From the NCBI GenBank assembly GCA_903844845.1, contig CAIMVG010000017.1:1-58187 (forward strand): a stretch of DNA of 58,187 nt, written 5' to 3'. Within the stretch, counting starts at the first letter, position 1. Each line of letters starts with the position of its first letter. A model generated the notes under the pieces. That model was not told the origin of the DNA. It saw only the letters and a list, made by a program, of their open reading frames with translations, and did no database searches. Source of the stretch: an uncultured Dehalococcoidia bacterium. Its GTDB lineage: Bacteria > Chloroflexota > Dehalococcoidia > Dehalococcoidales > UBA1222. A program made the position numbers and the translations under genes. Below are positions 33,791-42,765 of the stretch, piece after piece.

Positions 33791-35056
33791 CTAGGCGGGA
33801 ATAGCGTCGTCGCAAACCAATTCGGTTTGAGGTCTGCGAACTTTTGCCCCGCTCGGATTGGCATAGTGGAGGATTTTCCCCTGGTAGTTGCGGACTGTGA
33901 GTTCTTCTGCATTCCGTTCGAGGATATAATCAGGCTGGACAGGGATTTTCCCGCCGCCGTTGGGGAGATCGATGACGAAGGTCGGTACAGCCAGCCCGGA
34001 AGTGAACCCGCGCATGCCCTGGATGATGTTGATGCCGGTCTCGACGGGAGTCCAAAAATGTTCTGTTCCCTGGACATCATCGCACTGGAAGAGATAGTAC
34101 GGGCGAACTTTTATCTTGAGCAGCCCCTGGCACAATTTGAGCTGGGTTTCGACTTTGTCGTTGACTCCCTTGAGCAGGACGGACTGGTTATTGACCGGGA
34201 CACCGGCGCGTACCAAGCGGTCGCAGGCTTTCGCGGCTTCGGGGGTCAATTCCCTGGGATGGTTGAAATGCGTATTGAGCCAGATAGGCCCGTATTTCGA
34301 AAGCATGTTGCAAAGCTCGTCGTCCACGCGCTGGGGGAGTACCACGGGCACCCGTGTTCCTATGCGGATGATCTCGACGTGCGGGATCGTGCGTATACCG
34401 GCCAGCACTTCTTCGAGGCGCTGGGTCGAAAGCGTCAGCGGGTCACCGCCTGAAATGATAACGTCGCGAACTTCCTTATGGCCCCGGATGTAGCCCAGCA
34501 TCGCTTCAACTTCCTGAGACGTCCGCACCCAGCCGCCGTGTCGCCATTCACGCTTGCGCGTGCAATGCCGGCAAAGCATGGGGCAGATATCGGTGAGGAC
34601 CATGAGTACGCGGTCAGGATAGCGGTGGACCAGGCCGGGAACAACGGAGTGTTCGCCCTCTGCGAGCGGGTCTTCCATCCCGCAAGAAGCCATCGACAGT
34701 TCTTCCGCGGCAGGCAGCGACTGCATGCGTATGGGATCGGCGGGGTCGTCCGGGTTCATAAGCGACAGATAGTACGGGGTGATCGCCAGGGGATATTTAA
34801 TGCTGACCAGCCTGAGCTGGGAGCGTTCTTGCGGGGTCAGATGTACGTACTTGGACAGTCCTTCAACCGTTGTTATCCGGTTGCGGAATTGCCACCGCCA
34901 GTCATTCCAATGTTCGGATGGGGTAGTACAAAAAAGACGGCGCTGGGCCGTCGCCGTTTTACCGGGGGGTTCTTCGTCCTCAAGTTGGACTGCGGTGGCA
35001 GTGGTACTGGGAGGCTCTTCTTTAACTTCCTTGGTGAGTGTAGCTTGGGCTTTCAC
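33791..35056 (-). CDS. kamA: KamA family radical SAM enzyme, lysine 2,3-aminomutase-like
   Basis: GTG at 35056 is chosen because GGAG lies nine bases before it; an ATG at 35086 (ten codons longer) has no SD. The 421-residue product has the radical SAM triad Cys158, Cys162, Cys165 (CPMLCRHC), and PLP lysine Lys370 (GGGKIPV). Asp326 (QCDD) and Asp363 (VIDLP) stand 44 and 7 residues before the lysine, as do Asp293 and Asp330 before Lys337 in the clostridial enzyme, where they bind the lysine side-chain amine. This favours lysine over glutamate. The N-terminal 40 residues are low-complexity. Reaction: L-lysine to L-beta-lysine, using SAM and PLP. It is the first gene of a four-gene operon. Confidence 0.93.
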   Translation of the reverse strand: MKAQATLTKEVKEEPPSTTATAVQLEDEEPPGKTATAQRRLFCTTPSEHWNDWRWQFRNRITTVEGLSKYVHLTPQERSQLRLVSIKYPLAITPYYLSLMNPDDPADPIRMQSLPAAEELSMASCGMEDPLAEGEHSVVPGLVHRYPDRVLMVLTDICPMLCRHCTRKREWRHGGWVRTSQEVEAMLGYIRGHKEVRDVIISGGDPLTLSTQRLEEVLAGIRTIPHVEIIRIGTRVPVVLPQRVDDELCNMLSKYGPIWLNTHFNHPRELTPEAAKACDRLVRAGVPVNNQSVLLKGVNDKVETQLKLCQGLLKIKVRPYYLFQCDDVQGTEHFWTPVETGINIIQGMRGFTSGLAVPTFVIDLPNGGGKIPVQPDYILERNAEELTVRNYQGKILHYANPSGAKVRRPQTELVCDDAIPA

Positions 35057-35147
35057 TATCTGATTCTCCTTTTTAAGTGTTGCCATTTTTCAATGCTCGC
35101 AATTCATGCAATATTTTTCATGAATCGCGACTAATTTATAATTCAAT

Positions 35148-35176
35148 TTTATAGCATTGCCATATATATATGTCAA
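35148..35176 (-). promoter_or_regulatory. Near-consensus sigma70 promoter of the kamA operon
   Basis: TTGACA (35176-35171), 17-bp spacer, TATAAA (35153-35148), on the minus strand. The leader to the GTG start is about 85 nt. Confidence 0.85.
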
Positions 35177-35264
35177 GAGAAATTACGCACGGGACTTACA
35201 TTAGGAAAATATTTTCGAAAATATTTTTTAGAAACAGCGTCCGAAAGCGGGCCGCCGGCTGAAA

Positions 35265-36527
35265 TTATTCCGCTTGCGCCGATGCCGATATGACTGCAGG
35301 CTCTTTTACGGTCTTTGTACCAGGGGCCTGTTCGCCGAGAAGCAGAAATGCCAGAAAAACCAGCAGGGTATTGCGCAGGATCAAGGCATCGACGGAGACC
35401 TGCCGGGTGTCGACCAGGTCGTAGTAGTGAAGGGGATATATATACCAAGTCAGGCATGAAATAGTGATGTAAATGACCCATATGGCCGGACGGAACCTCC
35501 CGCTCACCAGAGGGAATACCGGATAAAGCCAGACCAGGTATTGAGGGGAAAACACCTTGTTCGTCACCATGAATACGACAATGGCCGCGAAAGAATAATT
35601 GAATAATTGAGCCAGCATCTCGTGGCTGGAACCTGCCTCGTCGCGTTTCATTCCCCGGAGGCTGCGGTAAAAAAGGCCGTAAACCAGCAGCAACCCGAGC
35701 CCGACGAACAAAATGGAATACTTTGCGAGCAGGCCGGCGGCGGGAGAAGCCAGGTCGAAAGAAATCAGGCCCTGTACCGGGACCGCTGAGGTCAAACCCA
35801 GTGAACCGAGCAGCAGGAGGACTGACGCGTATGTGCTCTCCAATTGCAGCGGCCTTCGCCCTTGAACGGTAAATGACGCGATAAACCCTTGACTGCCGTG
35901 AACGACAAAAGGCAAGACGATAACGAGGATCACTCCCGCGAAAATGGCTAATCCCGGGATAACGCTGCGCCACCCTCCCTGTTTCCACTGGTAGATAAGG
36001 AAAAGCGGGGCCAGCAGGCCCGGGATCAGTTTAGTCATCGTACCGATCGCAAGGACACACCATGCCATTTTATAATTACCGCGGGAGAAAGCGAACAAAG
36101 CCCCCAGTGTCATAACCCCGGGTATCATGTCGAACCGCTGGACCATGATGGACCCGATGGCCACCATCGCGAGAGTGTACCCGATGAGGGCAAACCATTC
36201 GGAGATCCGCGCCCTTCGGGCGGCGCCAACCAGCATCAGCATCCCGATGATATCGAAGATCAGCATTTCGAAGGTGAAGGCGGTACCGTACCCTTCAAGC
36301 GATCCGGAGGCCAGGTAGGGCAGGTAGAACACCGCCAGCGCCCCGGGGGGGTATTCAACTTTGAAGTCCCTGTAGGCGACCAGTCCCTGATTTATCTTCT
36401 CGGCGTACTGGTAATAACCCTGCACGTCGGGGCCGCCGCTGTAAAAAACCCGTGTGAAGATCAGCAGATGCAGCAGGCAGAAGGCCAGCACCACGACCGC
36501 CCATTGGACTTTCGTCATCCTATTCAT
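35265..36527 (-). CDS. GT87-like (DUF2029) polytopic glycosyltransferase
   Basis: ATG at 36527 overlaps the upstream gene's stop by 8 bp; the longer frame is in that gene. The 420-residue product has about ten membrane helices. Near the N-terminus an extracytoplasmic GPDVQGYYQYAEKI and FKVEYPPGALAVFYLPY carry the acidic and PP motifs of GT-C enzymes that use polyprenyl-phosphate sugars, as in mannosyltransferase PimE-like GT87. Sugar and acceptor are unknown. The C-terminus is a soluble tail. Confidence 0.87.
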   Translation of the reverse strand: MNRMTKVQWAVVVLAFCLLHLLIFTRVFYSGGPDVQGYYQYAEKINQGLVAYRDFKVEYPPGALAVFYLPYLASGSLEGYGTAFTFEMLIFDIIGMLMLVGAARRARISEWFALIGYTLAMVAIGSIMVQRFDMIPGVMTLGALFAFSRGNYKMAWCVLAIGTMTKLIPGLLAPLFLIYQWKQGGWRSVIPGLAIFAGVILVIVLPFVVHGSQGFIASFTVQGRRPLQLESTYASVLLLLGSLGLTSAVPVQGLISFDLASPAAGLLAKYSILFVGLGLLLVYGLFYRSLRGMKRDEAGSSHEMLAQLFNYSFAAIVVFMVTNKVFSPQYLVWLYPVFPLVSGRFRPAIWVIYITISCLTWYIYPLHYYDLVDTRQVSVDALILRNTLLVFLAFLLLGEQAPGTKTVKEPAVISASAQAE

Positions 36528-37860
36528 AAAGAACCACCCCGGGTCCCTCGGCGGGCAGTTGGCTTGAGAAGGGGTTATACGGGCTGTGCGGGGGCACGAG
36601 CGGGAAAGACAACGCCGACTGTGCGAAGAACAACACACCCCAAATTATGGACAGGGCGGTTACGGCAACCGCAAGTTTCCGCGGGACCCGCGTGAGAAGC
36701 AGTACAGCCGCCAGCGTCAGCGGTAAAACAGCAGGGAGGTAATACCGGGCCAAAATGATAAACGGCATGCCTGAAACCTGATAATTGGCGGTAAATTCGA
36801 AATTGAGATACAAGCCGAAGACGGCGGCGGCCCATCCAGTCAGCAGAAGCGCTATATCGAGGGGCAATTCAGGCAACATCTCAGGGTTTCCGGCGTCCTG
36901 ACGGCCGTCGAAAAACGTCTTTGTTTTCCCATTGACCCCGGCGCAAAATGAGTATCCGGCAACAAGCAGCAGCGGGAACCCGACAAGCAATGCTGTCGAG
37001 ACGAATTTAATATTGTTGGTGAAATAATGGATGCTGAATCCCAGCGGAAGCTGGTGGTACTGGAAACCGAACCTCCACGGCGACCCGAATACCGCATTCT
37101 GGTAAATAAGCAGCAATGCGAACGGGACCGCCAGGCCTATTATCATCGCCGGGTAAACTCCGACAGGGGCTTTTTTCATCAACCCGCGCAAAAACTGAAA
37201 CGCCAAGTGAACGGCAAAAACAAGCACCACCAGCGCGTTGTTGTAATTTGAAACGGCTCCCCAGGCCAGCAGAAACCCCGCGGAAAAAAGCAGGATGGCG
37301 CTTGCACGTTTCGAGAGTTCGCGTGCGCGCAGGCAATAATAGATATACAGTCCGCCTCCCATGCTCAAAAACGCCGTGGCGCCGAAACTATCGGCGTAAA
37401 TACGCTGCATCATGGCCAGGGCAACCGGGGTGAAAATCAATAAAAGCGAACCAACACAGGCTGCTTTTTCGTCACGCAGGCGTTTCAACAGCAGGTAAGC
37501 CACCATGACCATGCCAGCCGCGAGCACAAGGCTCCCCAGTTCCGGGGCATGTATGTAGTAAAAGGGCAACAGGTAGAAGATATAACCCGGGGCTTCGGTC
37601 AGGGCCCACCGGTTGTCGCCTACGAACACGTATTGGCTCAAATCGCCGCCGAATCGATGGGCCTCCGATTCCTCGAGCCCGATGTTGACCCCGTCCTCGG
37701 TAAGGTGCCCAAGAGAGAAATTCCGGGTGGCGTACTGAAACGACCAGTCGGAACCCTCGCGCATGTGCTGGGGTATGAGCAGTATCAATAAAAAAGCCAG
37801 CACTACCCCCAGGGCGGTGATCGACCGGTACAATAAGAGCCGGGAGCTTTCGTTAGGCAT
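36520..37860 (-). CDS. Polytopic membrane protein, GT-C/PMT-like glycosyltransferase
   Basis: A 446-residue protein with about eleven hydrophobic segments. The first outside loop has QHMREGSDW and later VGDNRWALTEAPGYIFYLLPFYYIHA, a layout like ArnT/PMT-family enzymes, although the usual DE/DD motif is not clear. It is coupled to the GT87-like gene, and together they may add sugars to a lipid or surface protein. The N-terminus begins after a short soluble stretch. SD is weak. Confidence 0.82.
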   Translation of the reverse strand: MPNESSRLLLYRSITALGVVLAFLLILLIPQHMREGSDWSFQYATRNFSLGHLTEDGVNIGLEESEAHRFGGDLSQYVFVGDNRWALTEAPGYIFYLLPFYYIHAPELGSLVLAAGMVMVAYLLLKRLRDEKAACVGSLLLIFTPVALAMMQRIYADSFGATAFLSMGGGLYIYYCLRARELSKRASAILLFSAGFLLAWGAVSNYNNALVVLVFAVHLAFQFLRGLMKKAPVGVYPAMIIGLAVPFALLLIYQNAVFGSPWRFGFQYHQLPLGFSIHYFTNNIKFVSTALLVGFPLLLVAGYSFCAGVNGKTKTFFDGRQDAGNPEMLPELPLDIALLLTGWAAAVFGLYLNFEFTANYQVSGMPFIILARYYLPAVLPLTLAAVLLLTRVPRKLAVAVTALSIIWGVLFFAQSALSFPLVPPHSPYNPFSSQLPAEGPGVVLYE

Positions 37861-37965
37861 AACTGGTCTTGTTTTGTAGTATAACCTTAAGCCCGCATTC
37901 CCGCTATCCTCTAATTCAAGAGCCTCTACATTCGTGAGCGTTAAACCGGGACGATGGGCGCGGTT

Positions 37966-38727
37966 TTAGAGTTCTTTTTTCTTCAAGCTTGCCCAGGTGA
38001 GGTAGACGCTGAGCCCGGTAATAAGTGCCACAGAGATTACGGCAGGCCATCCGGAGGATCCGGGGGCTTTGAGCACCAGGCGGTTGCCCCAGTTGATGAG
38101 TTGCCCCGGAAGATAACGTCCAATCCAGGGCAGGTTCGATATCGCCGACAAAAAGATGATAAGCGCCAGAGCCAGCCCGCCGGCCGCCAGCTGGTTTTTC
38201 ATCAGGCTCGAGAAATAAAGTGTAACCCCGAGGCAAAAAACGATAAACAGGCCAAACAGGAGGTTCTGGTAAAGGAACCCAAGGGCGTTGGCGTCCCCGA
38301 ACAGGATGAAGGTATAGCCCCAGCATGCCAGACCTCCCAGCACCAACGCCACCAGAAAAGTGAAACTTTCGGCCTTGAGTTTCGCGAGTATAAAGGCCAG
38401 TCGGCCCACGGGTTTGGAAAGGACGATTGCCGCTGTGCCGGTTTCGATTTCCTTGGCGATAGCGCCCATGGCAACCAGGACCGCGATCAGGACCCCGAAC
38501 TGGACCATATTGGAAGTGTAGCCTATCAATGAATCCGCCGATGTCGGGATCGGCATTTCTATCGTGATGCCACCCGTACCTGCCGCCTTGATCAGTTCGG
38601 GCGTGTATTTAGTAAGGATAGGAGTCCCCAGGCCGAAAAACAGAAAGACGGCAGCTACGATTATGACTTTGCTGGTTTTGAACTGTTCTTTTAATTCTTT
38701 GCGTAAAAAAACCCAGAAGCCGCTCAT
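37966..38727 (-). CDS. ABC-2 type transporter permease (YxlG-like)
   Basis: A 253-residue protein with six membrane helices and the ABC-2 features: N-terminal FLRKELKEQFKTSK and central AKEIETGTAAIVLSKPVGR, typical of NosY/GldF-like permeases. Its ATG overlaps the ATPase gene by 4 bp. Gene order with its two upstream neighbours equals yxlE-yxlF-yxlG of Bacillus (PLDc_N protein, ATPase, permease). Confidence 0.93.
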   Translation of the reverse strand: MSGFWVFLRKELKEQFKTSKVIIVAAVFLFFGLGTPILTKYTPELIKAAGTGGITIEMPIPTSADSLIGYTSNMVQFGVLIAVLVAMGAIAKEIETGTAAIVLSKPVGRLAFILAKLKAESFTFLVALVLGGLACWGYTFILFGDANALGFLYQNLLFGLFIVFCLGVTLYFSSLMKNQLAAGGLALALIIFLSAISNLPWIGRYLPGQLINWGNRLVLKAPGSSGWPAVISVALITGLSVYLTWASLKKKEL

Positions 38728-39665
38728 GATTTTGTGTCCCCCTCCACCAGTTTGACGAAGATGTCTTCGAGACTTGGCATAGTGAGTTCATAACGTATAA
38801 GCCCGAGGCCGCTCTGCGCGATCAATTGCGGAAGGGAGTGTTTAGCCTGGGCGACATCCCCGGCCTGGACGCGCAGACCCGGGGTATGATTGATCTCCAG
38901 TTTTTCTACCTTTTTGATCCACGGCTGGGCCTCGAGCACCGGCACGAATTTCGCCGGATCGTCTTCAAACTCCATTTCGAAGGAAGACAGGGCGAACCGC
39001 GAATGGAGGCCGCTCACCGTCGAAGTGGTTACCAGCTTGCCTTTATTGATGACTGCCAGGGAGTCGCACACCCGCTCAACGTCGGAGAGTATATGGGTCG
39101 ACATAAAAACGGTCGTCGTTTCCTTGAGCTTCAGGATAAGGTTGAGCACATCGCGACGACCCATCGGGTCAAGCGCCGAACAGGGCTCATCGAGGAAAAG
39201 GACCCGCGGGCGGTTCATCAGGGCCTGGGCCATCCCCAGCCTCTGTTTCATACCGCGCGAGTAGCCTCCCACCTTGCGCCTGGCTGATTTTTTAAGGTCG
39301 GCCAGCGCCAGCAGTTCTTCACTGCGCTTTTTATTTTCGGCTTCCGGGAGATGGTGCAGTTCCCCGACGAAACGCAAGAACTCGGCGCCCGTCATCCAGT
39401 TGTAAAAATTGGGAACGTCTGGCAGGTAACCGATATGGGACCGGAGTTCCGGCGTATCGGCGGCAACTTCTTCGCCGTCAACCCAGGCCCGGCCGGCCGT
39501 CGGACGGCTCATACCCATGAGAAGTTTCACAGTCGTGGTTTTACCCGCTCCGTTGGGCCCGAGAAAACCGAAAATCGTGCGTCCGGGCACCTCGAGGGTC
39601 AACCCGTCGAGAGCCGTGACATTGCCATATTTTTTTGTGAGATTCTCACATTTGATAGCCGCCAA
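38724..39665 (-). CDS. ABC transporter ATP-binding protein (YxlF-like)
   Basis: A 313-residue ATPase. Walker A GPNGAGKTT, signature YSRGMKQRLG, Walker B VLFLDEPCSALDP and switch STHILSDVERV are all intact. A C-terminal extension of about 90 residues (FEMEFEDDPAKF...LEDIFVKLVEG) is common in ABC-2 exporter ATPases. It pairs with the permease just downstream. Substrate unknown. Confidence 0.94.
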   Translation of the reverse strand: MAAIKCENLTKKYGNVTALDGLTLEVPGRTIFGFLGPNGAGKTTTVKLLMGMSRPTAGRAWVDGEEVAADTPELRSHIGYLPDVPNFYNWMTGAEFLRFVGELHHLPEAENKKRSEELLALADLKKSARRKVGGYSRGMKQRLGMAQALMNRPRVLFLDEPCSALDPMGRRDVLNLILKLKETTTVFMSTHILSDVERVCDSLAVINKGKLVTTSTVSGLHSRFALSSFEMEFEDDPAKFVPVLEAQPWIKKVEKLEINHTPGLRVQAGDVAQAKHSLPQLIAQSGLGLIRYELTMPSLEDIFVKLVEGDTKS

Positions 39666-39730
39666 TTCGCCCTCCTTGCAGTTATAGCGGTGACAGAAAT
39701 CAGTTGCTGCCTGCTAAACCCCGCTTTGCC

Positions 39731-39967
39731 TCAGGAATTTGATTCACTATCGTCTTCTGCCGATTCTTCTCCGCGCCCGAAGAGGAAGTAAGCTATAGGG
39801 CCGATTATCTCAAACACCACGACAACTATTATCCAGACTATTTTGGGGCCTTTGACATTTTTGCGCCGGATGACATCCAGCAAGGCCCATACCAGCAATC
39901 CGAATTCGATGATTGCGACGGGGATAAGAAGTGGCAGCAATTTCGCCAAATTAATATCGCTATTCAT
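39731..39967 (-). CDS. PLDc_N domain membrane protein (YxlE-like)
   Basis: A 78-residue protein with two membrane helices and the phospholipase-D-nuclease N-terminal motif (PVAIIEFGLLVWALLDVIRR...IVWIIVVVVFEIIGPIAYFLFGR), without any nuclease domain, and an acidic tail. AAGGAG precedes the ATG. YxlE of Bacillus is the same kind of protein and sits before an ABC transporter as here. Confidence 0.9.
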   Translation of the reverse strand: MNSDINLAKLLPLLIPVAIIEFGLLVWALLDVIRRKNVKGPKIVWIIVVVVFEIIGPIAYFLFGRGEESAEDDSESNS

Positions 39968-39977
39968 TCAAATCTCC

Positions 39978-40469
39978 TTATAAATTAACGAAACGCGATT
40001 TGAGCATGCTATACGTCTCACCTATGGCCTCGTTGATGACTTTCGTGTCCGCAAGTATCGGCATGAAATTCGTGTCGCCATTCCAGCGCGGAACTATGTG
40101 AGTATGAATATGCTGGTCCATCCCCGCGCCTGCAACCCGCCCCAGGTTGAGGCCGACGTTGAAACCGTCGCAGTGAAAGGACTCGCGCAGGATGGCCACG
40201 CAACGGGTCACAAGCATGAAATGCTCGTCGCGTTCTACGGATTCAAGCCCCTCGAGAAGGCCGCAATGCCTTGATGGCGCCACCATAAGGTGCCCGGCAT
40301 TATAGGGATAACGATTCATCATAACGTAATTGAGTTTCCCGTGGTAGAGGACGAGGTTCTTTTCATCATCTTCGCTCCGGGGGTTGTCGCAAAGAAAACA
40401 ACCCTCGGGTTTAGGCCCCGTCGCCTCTTTGATGTACTGGATTCGCCAGGGCGCCCACATATGTTCCAT
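39978..40469 (-). CDS. HIT family hydrolase/phosphorylase (Ap4A-type)
   Basis: ATG at 40469 has AAGGAG before it; the longer frame starts at 40514. The 163-residue product begins MEHMWAPWR, has a CFLC zinc pair, and the histidine triad QHIHTHIVPRW. This architecture (WAPWR, CxxC, HxHxH) is shared with Ap4A phosphorylase-like HIT enzymes, which cleave dinucleoside polyphosphates or related nucleotides. It is likely cotranscribed with the PLDc_N gene (10-bp gap). Confidence 0.94.
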   Translation of the reverse strand: MEHMWAPWRIQYIKEATGPKPEGCFLCDNPRSEDDEKNLVLYHGKLNYVMMNRYPYNAGHLMVAPSRHCGLLEGLESVERDEHFMLVTRCVAILRESFHCDGFNVGLNLGRVAGAGMDQHIHTHIVPRWNGDTNFMPILADTKVINEAIGETYSMLKSRFVNL

Positions 40470-40556
40470 ACTGCTCTCCTTGATTCCGAGCCATTTTAGG
40501 AGGACCCCACTCATATGTCAACGCATGGACATTTGCCGGCTCTCCAAGCCTTTCGA

Positions 40557-40585
40557 TGACAAAGGCATCGTTCTCCGACTATAAT
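40557..40585 (+). promoter_or_regulatory. Promoter of the radical SAM gene
   Basis: TGACAA (40557-40562), 17-bp spacer, TATAAT (40580-40585). This puts the transcription start near 40591 and rules out the in-frame TTG at 40585 as a start codon. Confidence 0.75.
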
Positions 40586-40605
40586 TGACGGGAGGAGAAC
40601 ACGAA

Positions 40606-42417
40606 TTGAAATATCCCGACCATTTGCTTTACCAGGTCACCAAACCCGCAAGATACACCGGCGGTGAATGGAACATCACCCAGAAAGATTGGGCCGGGAC
40701 GCCCCTCAAGTTTGCATTGAGTTATCCAGATACCTACGAGATAGGCATGTCCAACATGGCCGTCGGTATTCTCTACGAGCAGATCAACACCCGCGCCGAT
40801 TCCCTCGCCGAACGGGTCTTCGCGCCCTGGACCGATATGGCGCTGGTCCTGAGAAACAATAAAATCCCGCTTTTAAGCCTGGAAAGCGGGCATCCTCTCG
40901 GGGACTTCGACGTTATCGGGTTTTCACTGGGTTATGAATTCACTTTCACAAACATACTCAACATGCTCGACCTGGCAAATATCCCGGTGTGGTCGAAAGA
41001 AAGAGATGATTCATACCCTCTGGTCATAGCGGGGGGCAGCGCGGCCCTTAACCCGGAGCCGATGGCTGATTTTATCGACCTTTTTGTTATCGGTGAAGCC
41101 GAAGAAATCCTTCCGGCCCTGATCGACCTATTTTTACGCCATAAAAACCGGGCAGGCAGGTTCGACAAACGGGGACTTTTACGGGAGGCAGCGACACTTC
41201 CCGGGATTTACGTCCCCAGCCTCTACGAAGTGGATTACCTGGACGGCAAGTACCAGACCCTGACCCCGCTCGTTCCGGAAGCCCCGAAAAGCATCCGCCG
41301 ACTGATGGTTTCAAAGCTTCCGCCGCCTCCAGTGAACCCTGTTGTGCCCTACATCGAGATAGTGCACGACCGCGGCGCGGTCGAAATAGCGCGCGGGTGC
41401 TCGCACGGCTGCCGCTTCTGCAACGCAGGCGTTATCTACCGCCCGGTGCGGGAGCGCCCCCGGGCCGAAATCCTGAAAGCCATCGGGGACATCATCGAGA
41501 ACTGCGGGTATGACGAGATGTCGCTCGTTTCCCTTTCCACCGGGGATTATTCACAGATAGATGAACTGGTGGCAGAGATCACGGCAAAATACGGGAACCA
41601 GGTCGCCCTGTCGCTGCCGAGCCTGCATCTCGATACCCATTCCGTGAAACTGATAGACTCTCTGCCCGGACGGCGCAAGAGCGGTTTGACCTTCGCCCCC
41701 GAAGCCGGTTCCGAACGGCTGCAGAGGGTCATCAACAAACACATCCCCGAATCTGAACTCCTCGCTACCGCCGCGCTGGCATTCGAACGCGGTTGGACGA
41801 CCCTCAAGCTGTATTTCATGCTGGGACTGCCTACGGAGACCGACGCCGACGTGGAAGGCATCATCGAACTGGTAGCCAAAGTTAAAGCACAGGGGAGCAG
41901 GGCCCCCGGCCGCACCCCTCAGATACGGCTGACGCTATCCACCTTCGTCCCCAAACCCCATACCCCTTTCCAGTGGTCTGCCCAGGAAAGCGAAGCAAAC
42001 CTTATGCGCCGACACGAGATACTCAAACATGCGCTGGCGAAACGCGGGGTAAAAATATCCTGGCAGGACACGCGGGTCAGCCTGCTCGAAGCGGTCGTCT
42101 CAAGGGGAGACCGGAAAATCGGGCGCCTCATCCACCGCGCCTGGAAGGCAGGGGCTGTTTTCGACGGCTGGAGCGAATGTTTCAATTTCGAGATATGGCG
42201 CAAGGCCATGGAGGAAGAGGGCATCGACCCGGCTTTCTACGCCACCCGCGAACGGCCGCTGGATGAGCCTTTGCCCTGGGCGCATATAGATACCGGGGTA
42301 TCAGACGAATTTTTGAAGAGGGAATACCGGGCAGCCGTGGCCGCCGAGCTTACACCCGACTGCCGGGTTTCCGCATGCAACGCCTGCGGGCTGGAGGGGG
42401 TGGGCCCGGGGTGCTAA
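40606..42417 (+). CDS. TIGR03960-type B12-binding-domain radical SAM protein
   Basis: TTG at 40606 has GGAGGAG eight bases before it. The 603-residue product has an N-terminal B12-binding-like Rossmann region (about 25-195; YPDTYEIGMSNMAVGILY, GEAEEILPALIDL), then the radical SAM core with CSHGCRFCNAG (C-x3-C-x2-C), TFAPEAGSERL and LKLYFMLGLPTE. The end is CRVSACNACGLEG, a further Cys motif seen in the family. Homologues are often followed by a DUF2344 (TIGR03936) partner, which is missing here. The reaction is not known. Confidence 0.94.
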   Translation: MKYPDHLLYQVTKPARYTGGEWNITQKDWAGTPLKFALSYPDTYEIGMSNMAVGILYEQINTRADSLAERVFAPWTDMALVLRNNKIPLLSLESGHPLGDFDVIGFSLGYEFTFTNILNMLDLANIPVWSKERDDSYPLVIAGGSAALNPEPMADFIDLFVIGEAEEILPALIDLFLRHKNRAGRFDKRGLLREAATLPGIYVPSLYEVDYLDGKYQTLTPLVPEAPKSIRRLMVSKLPPPPVNPVVPYIEIVHDRGAVEIARGCSHGCRFCNAGVIYRPVRERPRAEILKAIGDIIENCGYDEMSLVSLSTGDYSQIDELVAEITAKYGNQVALSLPSLHLDTHSVKLIDSLPGRRKSGLTFAPEAGSERLQRVINKHIPESELLATAALAFERGWTTLKLYFMLGLPTETDADVEGIIELVAKVKAQGSRAPGRTPQIRLTLSTFVPKPHTPFQWSAQESEANLMRRHEILKHALAKRGVKISWQDTRVSLLEAVVSRGDRKIGRLIHRAWKAGAVFDGWSECFNFEIWRKAMEEEGIDPAFYATRERPLDEPLPWAHIDTGVSDEFLKREYRAAVAAELTPDCRVSACNACGLEGVGPGC

Positions 42418-42443
42418 CCCAAGCAACCTGATTTTGACGGGCG

Positions 42444-42463
42444 CGGCAGGTTATGACCTGCCG
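42444..42463 (+). other. Hairpin after the radical SAM gene
   Basis: Stem CGGCAGGT with ACCTGCCG around a TATG loop. There is no T run, so this is not a clear terminator; it may mark an mRNA processing or stability element. Confidence 0.4.
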
Positions 42464-42486
42464 TATCCGTTATTTGAGAGATTCAT

Positions 42487-42675
42487 ATGGTTGAAATAAC
42501 AAAAACAGAACTGGAAGAAGCCCAAAAAGCCCTGTCCCGAAAACAGCCCCCATGTACCCCCCAGCTGACCTTGCTTTCTCGAAGGCTCGCAGCTTTCCGG
42601 CTGGCTCTGTCATTGATAACCCGGGAGTTGGAGGGCCTCGGCGAGCAGAAGGAGGCGGTTGATAAACACCTTTGA
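42487..42675 (+). CDS. Small helical protein of unknown function
   Basis: A 62-residue ORF starting MVEITKTELEEAQKAL, strongly helical and charged. It follows the radical SAM gene by 69 bp and ends just before a strong terminator, which favours a real gene over the overlapping minus-strand frames. The SD (GAGAG) is weak. No family recognised. Confidence 0.55.
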   Translation: MVEITKTELEEAQKALSRKQPPCTPQLTLLSRRLAAFRLALSLITRELEGLGEQKEAVDKHL

Positions 42676-42706
42676 CAGCAGCTGCGGAACCACGACATAA
42701 CAAAAG

Positions 42707-42733
42707 AAGGGGGGAGCTTTCGCTCCCCCTTTT
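42707..42733. terminator. Bidirectional terminator
   Basis: Stem GGGGGAGC (42710-42717) with GCTCCCCC (42722-42729), loop TTTC. T run follows on the plus strand (TTTT) and CTTCTTTTG on the minus strand. The same hairpin core recurs at 46641-46661. Confidence 0.85.
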
Positions 42734-42765
42734 AATATACGAATTTTAGTGGTTTCCGCGGATTC

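Noticed and set aside
35173-35988. 271-codon minus-strand ORF
   Set aside because: Shifted frame inside the GT87-like gene; Arg/Pro-rich with no membrane pattern.
42470-42703. Minus-strand ORF of 77 codons
   Set aside because: Overlaps the plus-strand small helical ORF; its frame would begin within the terminator region and it has no SD.
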